From the NCBI GenBank assembly GCA_016187385.1, contig JACPJU010000001.1:649144-713143 (forward strand): a stretch of DNA of 64,000 bases. Direction: 5' to 3'. Shown here piece after piece: positions 56,875 to 64,000 of this stretch. The notes beneath the pieces were generated by a model, which did not search any database, was not told where the DNA came from, and saw only the letters and a list, made by a program, of their open reading frames with translations. The position numbers and the translations under genes are program-made. How positions within the stretch are numbered: position 1 is the stretch's first letter; each line of letters begins with the position of its first letter. The stretch comes from Candidatus Aenigmatarchaeota archaeon. Lineage in GTDB: Archaea; Aenigmatarchaeota; Aenigmatarchaeia; CG10238-14; SCSR01.

Positions 56875-57592
56875 TCAGCTCCTTTTTCCCGTAAAGAATT
56901 CCATTACCTTTTTCTGCCAAGCCTTCTCCTGCAGCAGTTCTGTAGTGACCCACGACTTTCTTATATAGTCGGGCAACTCCCCTTTGGATTCTTTTATGAC
57001 CTGCTCAACAAACTGAATTGTGACAGCGTCATGACTGTACCCGACTCCTATGGGCCTCCCTACTTTTTCTTCAATCTCCTTTATTTCCCTGTCCCTATGA
57101 ACCTTTGCGACGATTGATGCAGCGCTCACAGCTATTACAGATTCATCCATATAATTATCAACTACCAATTCAACGTTTTTATTGTTTTTCACAAAGCTCG
57201 AAACTACGGATTTGAATCTGCTGGGATTATGAGTAAGCGAGTCTATATACACCAGAGAACTGTTAGTGAAATCAATTATCTCGGCCATTTTCATAGCTTC
57301 TATCTTATCAAGATTAACCCCCATTTTCCTGTAACTGTCGATCTTGCAAGCCCCAACTTTCAGAACAACAACATTCTTCGCCATCTTGTCTATGTGTTCG
57401 AAAATCTCTTCGCGTTTTTTTGGAGTCAATTCCTTGGAATCTTTTACACCCAGAGCTTTCAATTTCTTTTCTGATTTCTTTTCTATAGTCACGCCAGCCA
57501 GTACCATCGGACCGATGAGTGCTCCTCTTCTGGTAAGTAAGGTATTATCCTAACCTATTTCCAGCTTCATCGATCCCTGTGATTAGTTCCAT
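56875..57592 (-). CDS. rnhB: Ribonuclease HII, interrupted by a 31-nt intron
   Basis: RNase HII removes ribonucleotides from DNA. Exon 1 (57592-57559) encodes 'MELITGIDEAG' and exon 2 (57527-56875) continues 'RGALIGPMVLAG', together giving 228 residues, the normal length. Catalytic residues are the Asp and Glu of 'GIDEAGRG', Asp of 'YIDSLTHNP' and Asp of 'LVVDNYMDES'; 'AASIVAKVHRDREI' and the C-terminal Tyr motif 'GVGYSHDA' are present. Unspliced, the frame stops at TAA four codons after the Gly. The ORF track shows only the exon 2 part from an internal Met. Confidence 0.88.
57528..57558 (-). other. Predicted archaeal pre-mRNA intron (BHB-like) in rnhB
   Basis: On the rnhB strand, exon 1 ends CTGGAA and exon 2 begins GAGGAGC. 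CTGG pairs with CCAG near the intron end (4-bp central helix), flanked by 3-nt bulges AAA and AAG; the intron inside forms TAGG/CTTA and a further AGG/CCT helix with loop ATAATA. Cutting after the second base of each bulge, as tRNA endonuclease does, gives exactly the conserved DEAGRG coding sequence in frame. The outer exon-exon helix is weak. This is inference from sequence and fold. Confidence 0.75.
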
Positions 57593-57643
57593 AAATTTAT
57601 TTTCTCCTCAATTGTTTTATGTTTTTAATTTAAATCAATCTAT

Positions 57644-58120
57644 ATGCCATATCTTGAAGGAGTAGAATATCAATTATCAAAGGGAATGGAAATCGAGGAT
57701 ATTCTGGAAAAATACGATTGGAAAAATTTCGAAACTGTTGTATCTAAAATATTCAAAGAGAACATATTTCTTACAAAGCAAAACTTCCGATTCAAAACAA
57801 AAAGAAGATATGAGATTGATGTCGTGGCTGTAAAGAACAACCAAGTTTTTTGCGTAGACTGCAAATGGTGGGGGAGAGGAAGGTACAAGAAATCCAGTTT
57901 AAAGAATGCCGTAATAGAGCAGGAAAAAAGAACGAATGAATTTATGAAATTTCTCAAGAAAAATTACATAGCAAAAAGTCTATTGAAAATAGATAAACAA
58001 ACAATCCACCCGCTAATAGTTACCCTTCATGATGAAAACATGATAAAAGAAAACCAAACATTTGTAGTGCCTATCTGGAAATTAAATGCCTTTCTTAACC
58101 ACCTCGAGAACTACATTTAA
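57644..58120 (+). CDS. Restriction endonuclease-like (PD-(D/E)XK) protein
   Basis: A 158-residue protein with a C-terminal nuclease core: 'RRYEIDVVAVKNNQVFCVDCKWWGRG' provides E-x-D...D-C-K, the PD-(D/E)XK signature, after an N-terminal helical part ('YDWKNFETVVSKIF'). Similar small archaeal proteins (Mrr-like or DUF-type) have unknown targets. No methylase partner is near, so a repair or defence role cannot be chosen. Confidence 0.8.
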   Translation: MPYLEGVEYQLSKGMEIEDILEKYDWKNFETVVSKIFKENIFLTKQNFRFKTKRRYEIDVVAVKNNQVFCVDCKWWGRGRYKKSSLKNAVIEQEKRTNEFMKFLKKNYIAKSLLKIDKQTIHPLIVTLHDENMIKENQTFVVPIWKLNAFLNHLENYI

Positions 58121-58189
58121 AAATATCCCAAAGCTTTATATACAATCTTTATAAAGGTATCATCACAATAAATATTGATTCGGGATAAA

Positions 58190-58750
58190 ATGCAGACAGA
58201 CTTCAAAATTCGCATAGAAAACATTGTTGCGTCGGCCTTCATCAACGTTGTAATTCCTTTGGAAAAGATAGTTTCTAAATTGGAAGGAATGGAGTACGAA
58301 CCAGAACAGTTTCCCGGGCTTGTTTACAGGATGAAAGAGCCAAAAGCTGCGGCATTGATTTTCGGTTCCGGCAAGATTGTATGCACAGGAGCGAGAAGCA
58401 CCAAAGACGTGAAGATTGTTTTCGGCAAAGTTGTTAAAGTAGTCGAATCTGTTAAAGTCAAAGTTCCAAAAACATACAGTACGAAGATAGAAAATATTGT
58501 CGCAAGCGCGAAGTTGGATGCGAAACTGAATCTTGATGCTATAGCCTTTAAACTGGAAAATTCTGAATACGAACCAGAGCAGTTCCCAGGTTTAGTTTAC
58601 AGGATGGCTAGCCCTAAGGTTGCATTCTTATTGTTCGGTTCCGGCAAGGTAGTTTGCACGGGCGGAAGAAGCATAAGCGATGTCAGGATTGCTGTTGATT
58701 TGCTGTCCAAACGTTTGCACAAGCTTAAAGGTGCGCTCAAAAAAGAGTGA
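58190..58750 (+). CDS. tbp: TATA-binding protein
   Basis: A 186-residue TBP with two direct repeats of the saddle half: 'IENIVASAFINVVIPLEKIV...EYEPEQFPGLVYRMKEPKAAALIFGSGKIVCTGARS' and 'IENIVASAKLDAKLNLDAIA...EYEPEQFPGLVYRMASPKVAFLLFGSGKVVCTGGRS'. The repeats are unusually alike. ATG 58190 follows GGGAT; TTG 58175 is the alternative. The promoter has TATA GCTTTATATAC (58133) and a second TATA-like palindrome CTTTATAAAG (58147) near the predicted start, which could allow TBP to repress itself. Confidence 0.97.
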   Translation: MQTDFKIRIENIVASAFINVVIPLEKIVSKLEGMEYEPEQFPGLVYRMKEPKAAALIFGSGKIVCTGARSTKDVKIVFGKVVKVVESVKVKVPKTYSTKIENIVASAKLDAKLNLDAIAFKLENSEYEPEQFPGLVYRMASPKVAFLLFGSGKVVCTGGRSISDVRIAVDLLSKRLHKLKGALKKE

Positions 58751-59239
58751 CTATTTTACTTCTCGTTGCAAAGTTTGCCTCAATGAAAAGATAGACTCGT
58801 CCAAATAATACAATATTCTTCTTACATAATGCTCTCTCGATCCTAGAAAACTCCGGTAATGCAAAATGTTTTCATACATTTCCTTGTCTCCTTTCAACAA
58901 ATCTAGCATACCGGCGTATTCCTCGTCTTCATATTTTATGATCTCATTTGATACACTCTTTTCTATGCCGTGCCACCATCGTAAAATTCTGACCAAGAAT
59001 GCTGGTGATAGTTCTGTTAAAAAATTTATATCTGGACTACAAATCGGCCTGACAGTTTCCGCCACATGCTTGTATCTGCCATTTTTTATATTTGTAGCAC
59101 GAGTTCTCCAATCTTGGTAGCATTTATCAATAAGCTCTATTTCGTCATCCGGCGCCGATCCTAAATATTCGGCTAAAACTTCTGGACCATTGTCGTACAA
59201 TGCTCTGATATGTTCATCGGGGTTTTCATCTTGCTCCAT
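58751..59239 (-). CDS. Hypothetical protein
   Basis: A 162-residue, mostly helical acidic protein with many Trp, Tyr and Arg ('LVRILRWWHGIEKSVSNEI'). No family recognised. ATG 59239 fits a leaderless start about 25 bases after an AAATTTTATG element; ATG 59263 is the alternative. Convergent with tbp, sharing adjacent stop codons. Confidence 0.5.
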   Translation of the reverse strand: MEQDENPDEHIRALYDNGPEVLAEYLGSAPDDEIELIDKCYQDWRTRATNIKNGRYKHVAETVRPICSPDINFLTELSPAFLVRILRWWHGIEKSVSNEIIKYEDEEYAGMLDLLKGDKEMYENILHYRSFLGSREHYVRRILYYLDESIFSLRQTLQREVK

Positions 59240-59370
59240 TTTCAATATTTGAGAAATCCACATAAAATTTTCTGTTATCCAAGGTTTTTAAATGAAGAGA
59301 GACTCGAAATAAATTCCGAACTATTTCAAAATTTAAGCAAAAATTTATATCTGCAAGAACATTGCTATTC

Positions 59371-62300
59371 ATGGACAATGCCGACCTTCTTGAGAAATTT
59401 GTTGACTTCCTGAATGAATTCTACAAGGACCATCTAGCCGAAGCTGCGAATGAAGGGAAGAAATCTTTGAACGTGGATTTTTCTTTTCTGGAAAAATTTG
59501 ACACAAGCCTTGCAGACTATTTTTTGGATAATCCTAGTGAGGTAATGCCGATGGTGCAAAAGGCTGTGAAGCAAATCGATGTCGGGATTATCAATGAGAA
59601 TTTTCGAATCAGAGTTTTCAACCTGCCTGAAGAGAGGAACATAAGAATACGAAACGTCCGCTCTGAACATATAGGAAAATTTATCATTATCGAAGGCTTT
59701 GTCAAGCGTGCAAGCGAAGTCAGGCCTGAAGTCAGTGAAGCTATCTTTCAGTGCATGGAATGCGGCGGCAACATAATACTTATACAAACAGAGAGGATGA
59801 TGAAGACGCCTATCGAGTGCGGGAATCCTGCGTGCAGAAACAGAACGGCTTTCAAGCTCGTTGATCAGAAGTTGTATGATGCCCGATGGACAGTTGTGGA
59901 AGAGCCGTTTGAAATCACAGAAGGAGAAAGACCATCCGATCTGAGAATCTACTTGAAGGAAGATCTCACAACACCAAAAATGCAGAACAAGACAGACCCC
60001 GGCAACAGAATTAAGGTTACAGGTATTTTGAAGGAATTGCCGCGGCGCGTGAAAGGCACTCCATCCCGCCAGATGGAGATATACCTCGATGCTGTTCATG
60101 TTGAATCTGTGGAAACCGAATGGGATGAACTTGAAATAAGTCCTGAGAATGAACAAAAAATTCTGGAACTGGCAAAATATCCTGACATTTATATCAAGCT
60201 GAGGGATTCTATAGCTCCTGCAATTTACGGTTTGGAAGACATCAAAGAGGCCATAACACTGCAGCTTTTCAGCGGAGAGACGCATGTGCAAAAAGACAGA
60301 TCGCGCGTGAGAGGTGACATTCACTGCCTCCTAGTTGGTGACCCTTCTTGTCTCGTAGCTGACGAAAGAGTTGTCATGTCTGACGGAACAATTTTAAAAA
60401 TCGGCAAAATGGGTACCGAACATCTCCAGAAAATCAATCATAAATTACACTTGGGGATGGGTAGAAAAACAGGCACGGCCGAAAGATTCCACATCTACAA
60501 AAAACAACCTATCATAGAAATAGTGACAGAAACCGGAAAATCCATTCGCGGGACCTGTAACCAACCGGTATTGCTGAGAAACAAAATTGACCATGAATGG
60601 AAAAGATTAGACGAGATAAAACTAGGCGACAAAGTAAGGGTTCTGCCTAAAATCGAATGTAGAAGAAAGAGCATTGTGCCAACAAAATGGAAAGATTATC
60701 CGTATTACCACAAAAGCTGGCACATAAAAGTTCCGGAATTTGTAGATGAAAATTTGGCTAGTTTATTCGGTTATATCATCGCAGACGGTTGGATTACAGA
60801 AAGACGAGTTGCACTGATAGTGAATAAGGACGAGCAGGACATAGTGCCCAAGCTTGAGCATCTATTCAAGGAATGCTTCAATTCTCCAATTAAATCTTAC
60901 CAGCACAAACGAGCCAGCCCAGAAATATCTTACTATCAAGTTGACCGCAGCCATGTTGCCAAATTGTTGCAATTTCTAAATGAAAAAAGAGTTCCAGATT
61001 CCATATTGCAGTCGGGTGATGATGTAGTAGCGTCATTTTTAAAATGGCTGTATGAAGGCGATGGTACAGTATTTTCAAAGGGCCGCGGAAGAACTTCTGT
61101 CAGCCTCAAATCTAACAGTTTAGAGCTTTTAAGGGACGTTCAAATGTTGCTATTGAGGTTTGGCATACATTCCAGAATACTCTGGGAAAATACACCTCGT
61201 GTCTCAACAATTAAAGGGCGCAAAATAATTGCCAAACCCTCAGGCTCTCTTATGGTCAGACGATCAGAGTCGATTCTGAAATTCGCAAAACATATAGGTT
61301 TTGTAAGCGAAAAGAAAAAGCGCAGATTAAAGGAAGCTGTCAAATACGCAAAGTCACATGTCCACAGGATACATAAAGAATTGACAGAAAAAGTCGTCGA
61401 GATTAACAGACTGCAACCGCAAGATGTGTTCGATGTCGAAGTTCCGATTTACCATAGATTTGTCGCCAACGGCGTGATAGTTCATAATACTGCCAAGTCC
61501 GCATTAATGAAGGTTGTTTCTGGTTTGATTCCACGAGGCCGATATGTAAGTGGAAAGGGGGTCTCTGTCGATTTCGACGATCCGATCATTTTTAAAGAGA
61601 ATGGTGTAATCAAAACCGACCTAATAGGCAAAGTCATTGACAAATATTATTCAAAAAATGAGACTGGTTTTGCGTCTAATGGAAAAATGATTGACGTACC
61701 ATGTTTTAATCCACAAACTCTTAAAATGGAATGGAAACCTGTAACAAAGGTATTCAGGCATTTCGCTGATGGCGATATATTCAAAATACAGCTTAGAACA
61801 GGCAGAGAGGTCAGAGTAACTGGAAGTCATTCGATATTCACGATAGAAGATAGCAAAATAGTGGCTAAGAAAGCTGGCCAGTTAAATACTGGTGATATAC
61901 TTTTGGTTCCCAATAAGCTACCTGAAAATGATAATAAAGTCGCGAGAATAGAAATTTGGCAAGAATTAAAGAAATTGAATAGTAAAGAAATAAAATTTGT
62001 AGAAGAATATCCCAACTTTATAAAAAGCAAATTTTCTGCACATAAAATACCCAAAACATTAGAAATAAACGAAGATTTAATGAGACTTTTGGGATACTAC
62101 ATTTCTGACGGTTCTATAGACTACGATGGTAAGAATCAGTTTAAAGTCAAATTTGACATCGACAGAAAAGATAAAGAGACTATTAATGACATAAAAAATA
62201 TTTCTAAGAAGTTGTTTGGAGTGGATGCTAAAGTATACGAAAGAAAAGATTCTAAATGTAACAATATTTACATACACGATAAGATAGTCTGCCTAATTCT

Positions 62301-64000
62301 GAAGGATGTAATTAAAGTAGGCAGAAACGCACATACAAAACGGATTCCTGATATTGTTTTTAATGTCGGTTCAGAGTTACAAAAATGGTTCCTATACGCA
62401 TTGATAAAAGGCGACTATGGTGTAACTGTGTCTAAATCTTTAATGTCGGATATATTGTATCTGTTTCTGTTGAATGGGGTAGTAGGCTCCTTTACAACCA
62501 AAAATATAAATAGGACGATAAAATTTCCAGATGGACACGAATCCAAAGTCAACGGGGAATATTATGAATTAAAATCGCCGAAAATCAAAAAGTTACTTGA
62601 AAAACAATTTTATAATTCGAATCTGCATTCGAGGGTTCCTATAGAATTCTTCCAGTCTGATATGATAAAAATAATTGGCAACAATGAATACGTAAGAGTT
62701 TCTGATTCTGGGTTTGAAGTAATCAATTCGAAATTCAAAAAATTAATCTACAATAGGCTTGAGTTAATAAAAAATGGCATTGATTTAAAATCACTAAGTA
62801 AGGTTATTTGCAGGAAAGAAAAATCAACCCATCAGTATCTGAAAAGCTTAATGCGCAAAGGATTAGTAGAAAAGGAAGGGAAGATATACAAAGTTTCAAA
62901 TAAAGGCAGAAAATTAATTGAAGAAATAGAATTTTTGTCTAAATTAAGAAATTCAGACTTGGCGTTTCTGAAGATTAGAAAAATAGAAAAGGTCAAACCT
63001 ACTTCTAGATTTGTATACGACCTGTCTGTCGATAAATACGAAAACTTTGTTGCTGGGTTTGGAGGTGTTATTTGCCATAATACTGGTGCAGGATTGACTG
63101 CGACTGTTGTAAAAGATGAAGAGTTTTTAGGTGGCTGGGTTCTTGAGGCAGGTGCACTGGTGATGACCAACAGGTCGATGTGCTGCATCGACGAATTCGA
63201 GAAAATTGAAAAAACAGATCTGGTCGCCTTGCACGAGATGATGGAGCAGCAGACAATCTCAATCGCAAAAGCGAACATAGTCGCAACACTGCCGGCAATG
63301 ACTTCTATACTGGCAGGCGGCAATCCGAAATTAGGAAGATTTGACCCTTATCTTCCCATCAAAGAACAGATTGATGTGCCGGAAACCATTCTATCAAGGT
63401 TTGATTTAAAATTCGCATTGAGGGACATACCGAATCCCGAAACTGACGCAAAAATGACAGAACATATTCTCCAATCAAGGCATTTCGGCGAGATTGAAGC
63501 AATGCCAATAATAGACAACGAAACATTCAAGAAATATGTCGCATATGCCAGGAAGAATTGCCACCCCAAGCTTTCAAGGGAGGCGGCAGACGAAATAAAG
63601 AGTTTCTATCTAAGTCTTAGAGAGCGTTCGGGAGAAGATTCGCCGATTTCAATCACACCAAGACAGTACGAGGCGCTGATAAGGATGGCCGAGGCTTCCG
63701 CAAAGATTCAATTGCGCAAAGAGGTTGCAAAAGAGGACGCACTGCGTTCAATAAATCTGATGAAGGCTTCGCTGAGGCAGTTCGGTCTTGAATTGGAAAC
63801 AGGAAAGATTGATATCGACAGGGCTGAAGGTGCAAAAGCAACATCCGCGCAGAGAAACAGAATAAGAAGTCTGCTGACATTGTTGGACGACTTGGAGAAG
63901 ACATTCGGCAAGGACATACCGTATGATGAGTTGATAAAATCAGCGAGAGCACAGGGTATAGAGACTCCTGATGAGATACTCAACAAGATGCAGCAGGAAG
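59371..64000 (+). CDS. mcm: MCM replicative helicase with two inteins (3' end beyond window)
   Basis: The frame is open from ATG 59371 to the window end, so it is absent from the ORF track. N-terminal domain with a zinc site ('CMECGG...CGNPAC'), then AAA+ domain: Walker A 'LLVGDPS/TAKSALMK' (broken by intein 1), 'YVSGKGV/TGAGLTATVV' (broken by intein 2), Walker B 'CCIDEFEKI', sensor 1 'ILAGGNPK' and Arg finger 'LSRFDL'. The C-terminal wHTH would lie outside. It unwinds DNA at the fork. After splicing, Walker A reads GDPSTAKS where GDPGTAKS is usual. TATA AATTTATATC sits about 25 bases upstream, consistent with leaderless translation. Confidence 0.96.
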   Translation, partial: MDNADLLEKFVDFLNEFYKDHLAEAANEGKKSLNVDFSFLEKFDTSLADYFLDNPSEVMPMVQKAVKQIDVGIINENFRIRVFNLPEERNIRIRNVRSEHIGKFIIIEGFVKRASEVRPEVSEAIFQCMECGGNIILIQTERMMKTPIECGNPACRNRTAFKLVDQKLYDARWTVVEEPFEITEGERPSDLRIYLKEDLTTPKMQNKTDPGNRIKVTGILKELPRRVKGTPSRQMEIYLDAVHVESVETEWDELEISPENEQKILELAKYPDIYIKLRDSIAPAIYGLEDIKEAITLQLFSGETHVQKDRSRVRGDIHCLLVGDPSCLVADERVVMSDGTILKIGKMGTEHLQKINHKLHLGMGRKTGTAERFHIYKKQPIIEIVTETGKSIRGTCNQPVLLRNKIDHEWKRLDEIKLGDKVRVLPKIECRRKSIVPTKWKDYPYYHKSWHIKVPEFVDENLASLFGYIIADGWITERRVALIVNKDEQDIVPKLEHLFKECFNSPIKSYQHKRASPEISYYQVDRSHVAKLLQFLNEKRVPDSILQSGDDVVASFLKWLYEGDGTVFSKGRGRTSVSLKSNSLELLRDVQMLLLRFGIHSRILWENTPRVSTIKGRKIIAKPSGSLMVRRSESILKFAKHIGFVSEKKKRRLKEAVKYAKSHVHRIHKELTEKVVEINRLQPQDVFDVEVPIYHRFVANGVIVHNTAKSALMKVVSGLIPRGRYVSGKGVSVDFDDPIIFKENGVIKTDLIGKVIDKYYSKNETGFASNGKMIDVPCFNPQTLKMEWKPVTKVFRHFADGDIFKIQLRTGREVRVTGSHSIFTIEDSKIVAKKAGQLNTGDILLVPNKLPENDNKVARIEIWQELKKLNSKEIKFVEEYPNFIKSKFSAHKIPKTLEINEDLMRLLGYYISDGSIDYDGKNQFKVKFDIDRKDKETINDIKNISKKLFGVDAKVYERKDSKCNNIYIHDKIVCLILKDVIKVGRNAHTKRIPDIVFNVGSELQKWFLYALIKGDYGVTVSKSLMSDILYLFLLNGVVGSFTTKNINRTIKFPDGHESKVNGEYYELKSPKIKKLLEKQFYNSNLHSRVPIEFFQSDMIKIIGNNEYVRVSDSGFEVINSKFKKLIYNRLELIKNGIDLKSLSKVICRKEKSTHQYLKSLMRKGLVEKEGKIYKVSNKGRKLIEEIEFLSKLRNSDLAFLKIRKIEKVKPTSRFVYDLSVDKYENFVAGFGGVICHNTGAGLTATVVKDEEFLGGWVLEAGALVMTNRSMCCIDEFEKIEKTDLVALHEMMEQQTISIAKANIVATLPAMTSILAGGNPKLGRFDPYLPIKEQIDVPETILSRFDLKFALRDIPNPETDAKMTEHILQSRHFGEIEAMPIIDNETFKKYVAYARKNCHPKLSREAADEIKSFYLSLRERSGEDSPISITPRQYEALIRMAEASAKIQLRKEVAKEDALRSINLMKASLRQFGLELETGKIDIDRAEGAKATSAQRNRIRSLLTLLDDLEKTFGKDIPYDELIKSARAQGIETPDEILNKMQQE
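60349..61488 (+). mobile_element. MCM intein 1 (Walker A site), LAGLIDADG type
   Basis: A 380-residue intein starting with Cys ('CLVADERVVMSDGT') and ending 'NGVIVHN' before extein Thr. Blocks A, B ('TGKSIRGTCNQPVLL'), F and G are present. A homing endonuclease with two LAGLIDADG motifs ('LASLFGYIIADGWI' and 'FLKWLYEGDGTVF') looks intact. Insertion within the P-loop is a known hotspot that selects for precise splicing. Confidence 0.93.
61564..63081 (+). mobile_element. MCM intein 2 with decayed endonuclease and winged-helix insert
   Basis: A 506-residue intein starting with Ser ('SVDFDDPIIFKENGVIKTDLIG') and ending 'AGFGGVICHN' before extein Thr. Block B is 'TGREVRVTGSHSIFTI'. The endonuclease shows one good motif 'LMRLLGYYISDGSI' and a degraded second 'FLYALIKGDYGV'. 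Before block F lies about 70 residues resembling a winged helix ('LSKVICRKEKSTHQYLKSLMRKGLVEKEGKIYKVS'), unusual within an intein. Confidence 0.9.

Noticed and set aside
59434-60324. Minus-strand ORF of 296 aa
   Set aside because: Antisense to the MCM N-terminal domain, with no protein-like motifs.
62832-63323. Minus-strand ORFs of 163 and 76 aa
   Set aside because: Antisense to intein 2 and the MCM AAA+ domain.

Overview
The window is archaeal. It encodes RpoL (Rpo11), TBP, ribosomal protein eS26, MCM with inteins, archaeal GatA/B/C (the heterotrimeric amidotransferase family), Dph2, NreA, RtcB with archease, DUF357, Sec61beta and class-III-signal pilins, plus RNase P RNA and intron-containing tRNA genes. 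Genes are compact, often overlap by ATGA, and have TATA boxes placed for leaderless starts; internal operon genes use GGTGA-type Shine-Dalgarno (SD) sites. The short SMC, small RNase P RNA, very short tRNA introns and many lineage-specific small proteins suggest a streamlined DPANN-type archaeon, but I cannot place it more precisely from sequence alone.

Layout. 0-6.5 kb: fragment of an exported protein, then smc-MBL hydrolase-scpA (chromosome condensation), DUF357 and a vapBC pair. 6.5-13 kb: tRNA-Arg, rpoL, a membrane DUF151 protein, two pilins facing a type IV pilus assembly operon (ATPase and two TadC/FlaJ-like proteins) headed by eS26. 13-18 kb: PPC-domain protein, rtcB-PCD-archease with a tiny Cys-rich peptide gene on the opposite strand, and a VapBC-like pair whose toxin has a stop codon. 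18-32 kb: patatin, endonuclease IV-like protein, retropepsin 1, an IS605-type right-end relic, PolX, CobW GTPase, a membrane ArsR regulator, endonuclease III, M1 aminopeptidase, Sec61beta. 32-41 kb: RNase P RNA, DUF433, DedA, a candidate sRNA, tRNA-Val, a homing endonuclease, RnfD-like protein, tRNA-Ser with a palindrome cluster, PRC-barrel, ftsZ with phased upstream repeats, DEAD-box helicase. 42-50 kb: gatC-gatA, HhH glycosylase-nreA, gatB followed by a SAM hydrolase and a second gatB tail, retropepsin 3, tRNA-Asn. 50-64 kb: retropepsin 2, METTL5-like methylase, orphan Cas2-like protein, dph2, YbaK-like protein, an msrA relic, rhomboid, aspS, rnhB, TBP, and mcm (two inteins), which runs off the end.

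Most striking observations. (1) rnhB is interrupted inside its DEAGRG catalytic motif by 31 nt with a bulge-helix-bulge-like fold; removal restores a full RNase HII, so this looks like a spliced mRNA intron. (2) All four tRNA genes carry 12-20 nt insertions, most at non-canonical positions; rtcB and archease, which could ligate exons, are in the same window. (3) A family of 16-bp palindromes (mostly TGT-N10-ACA) occurs in two clusters between tRNA genes and divergent genes and singly elsewhere; one copy sits between TATA box and start site of the Cas2-like gene. (4) smc and aspS appear to need an ATT start codon. (5) Several genes were found below the ORF-track size limit: Sec61beta, DUF433, a 24-aa metallothionein-like peptide and possible micro-ORFs.
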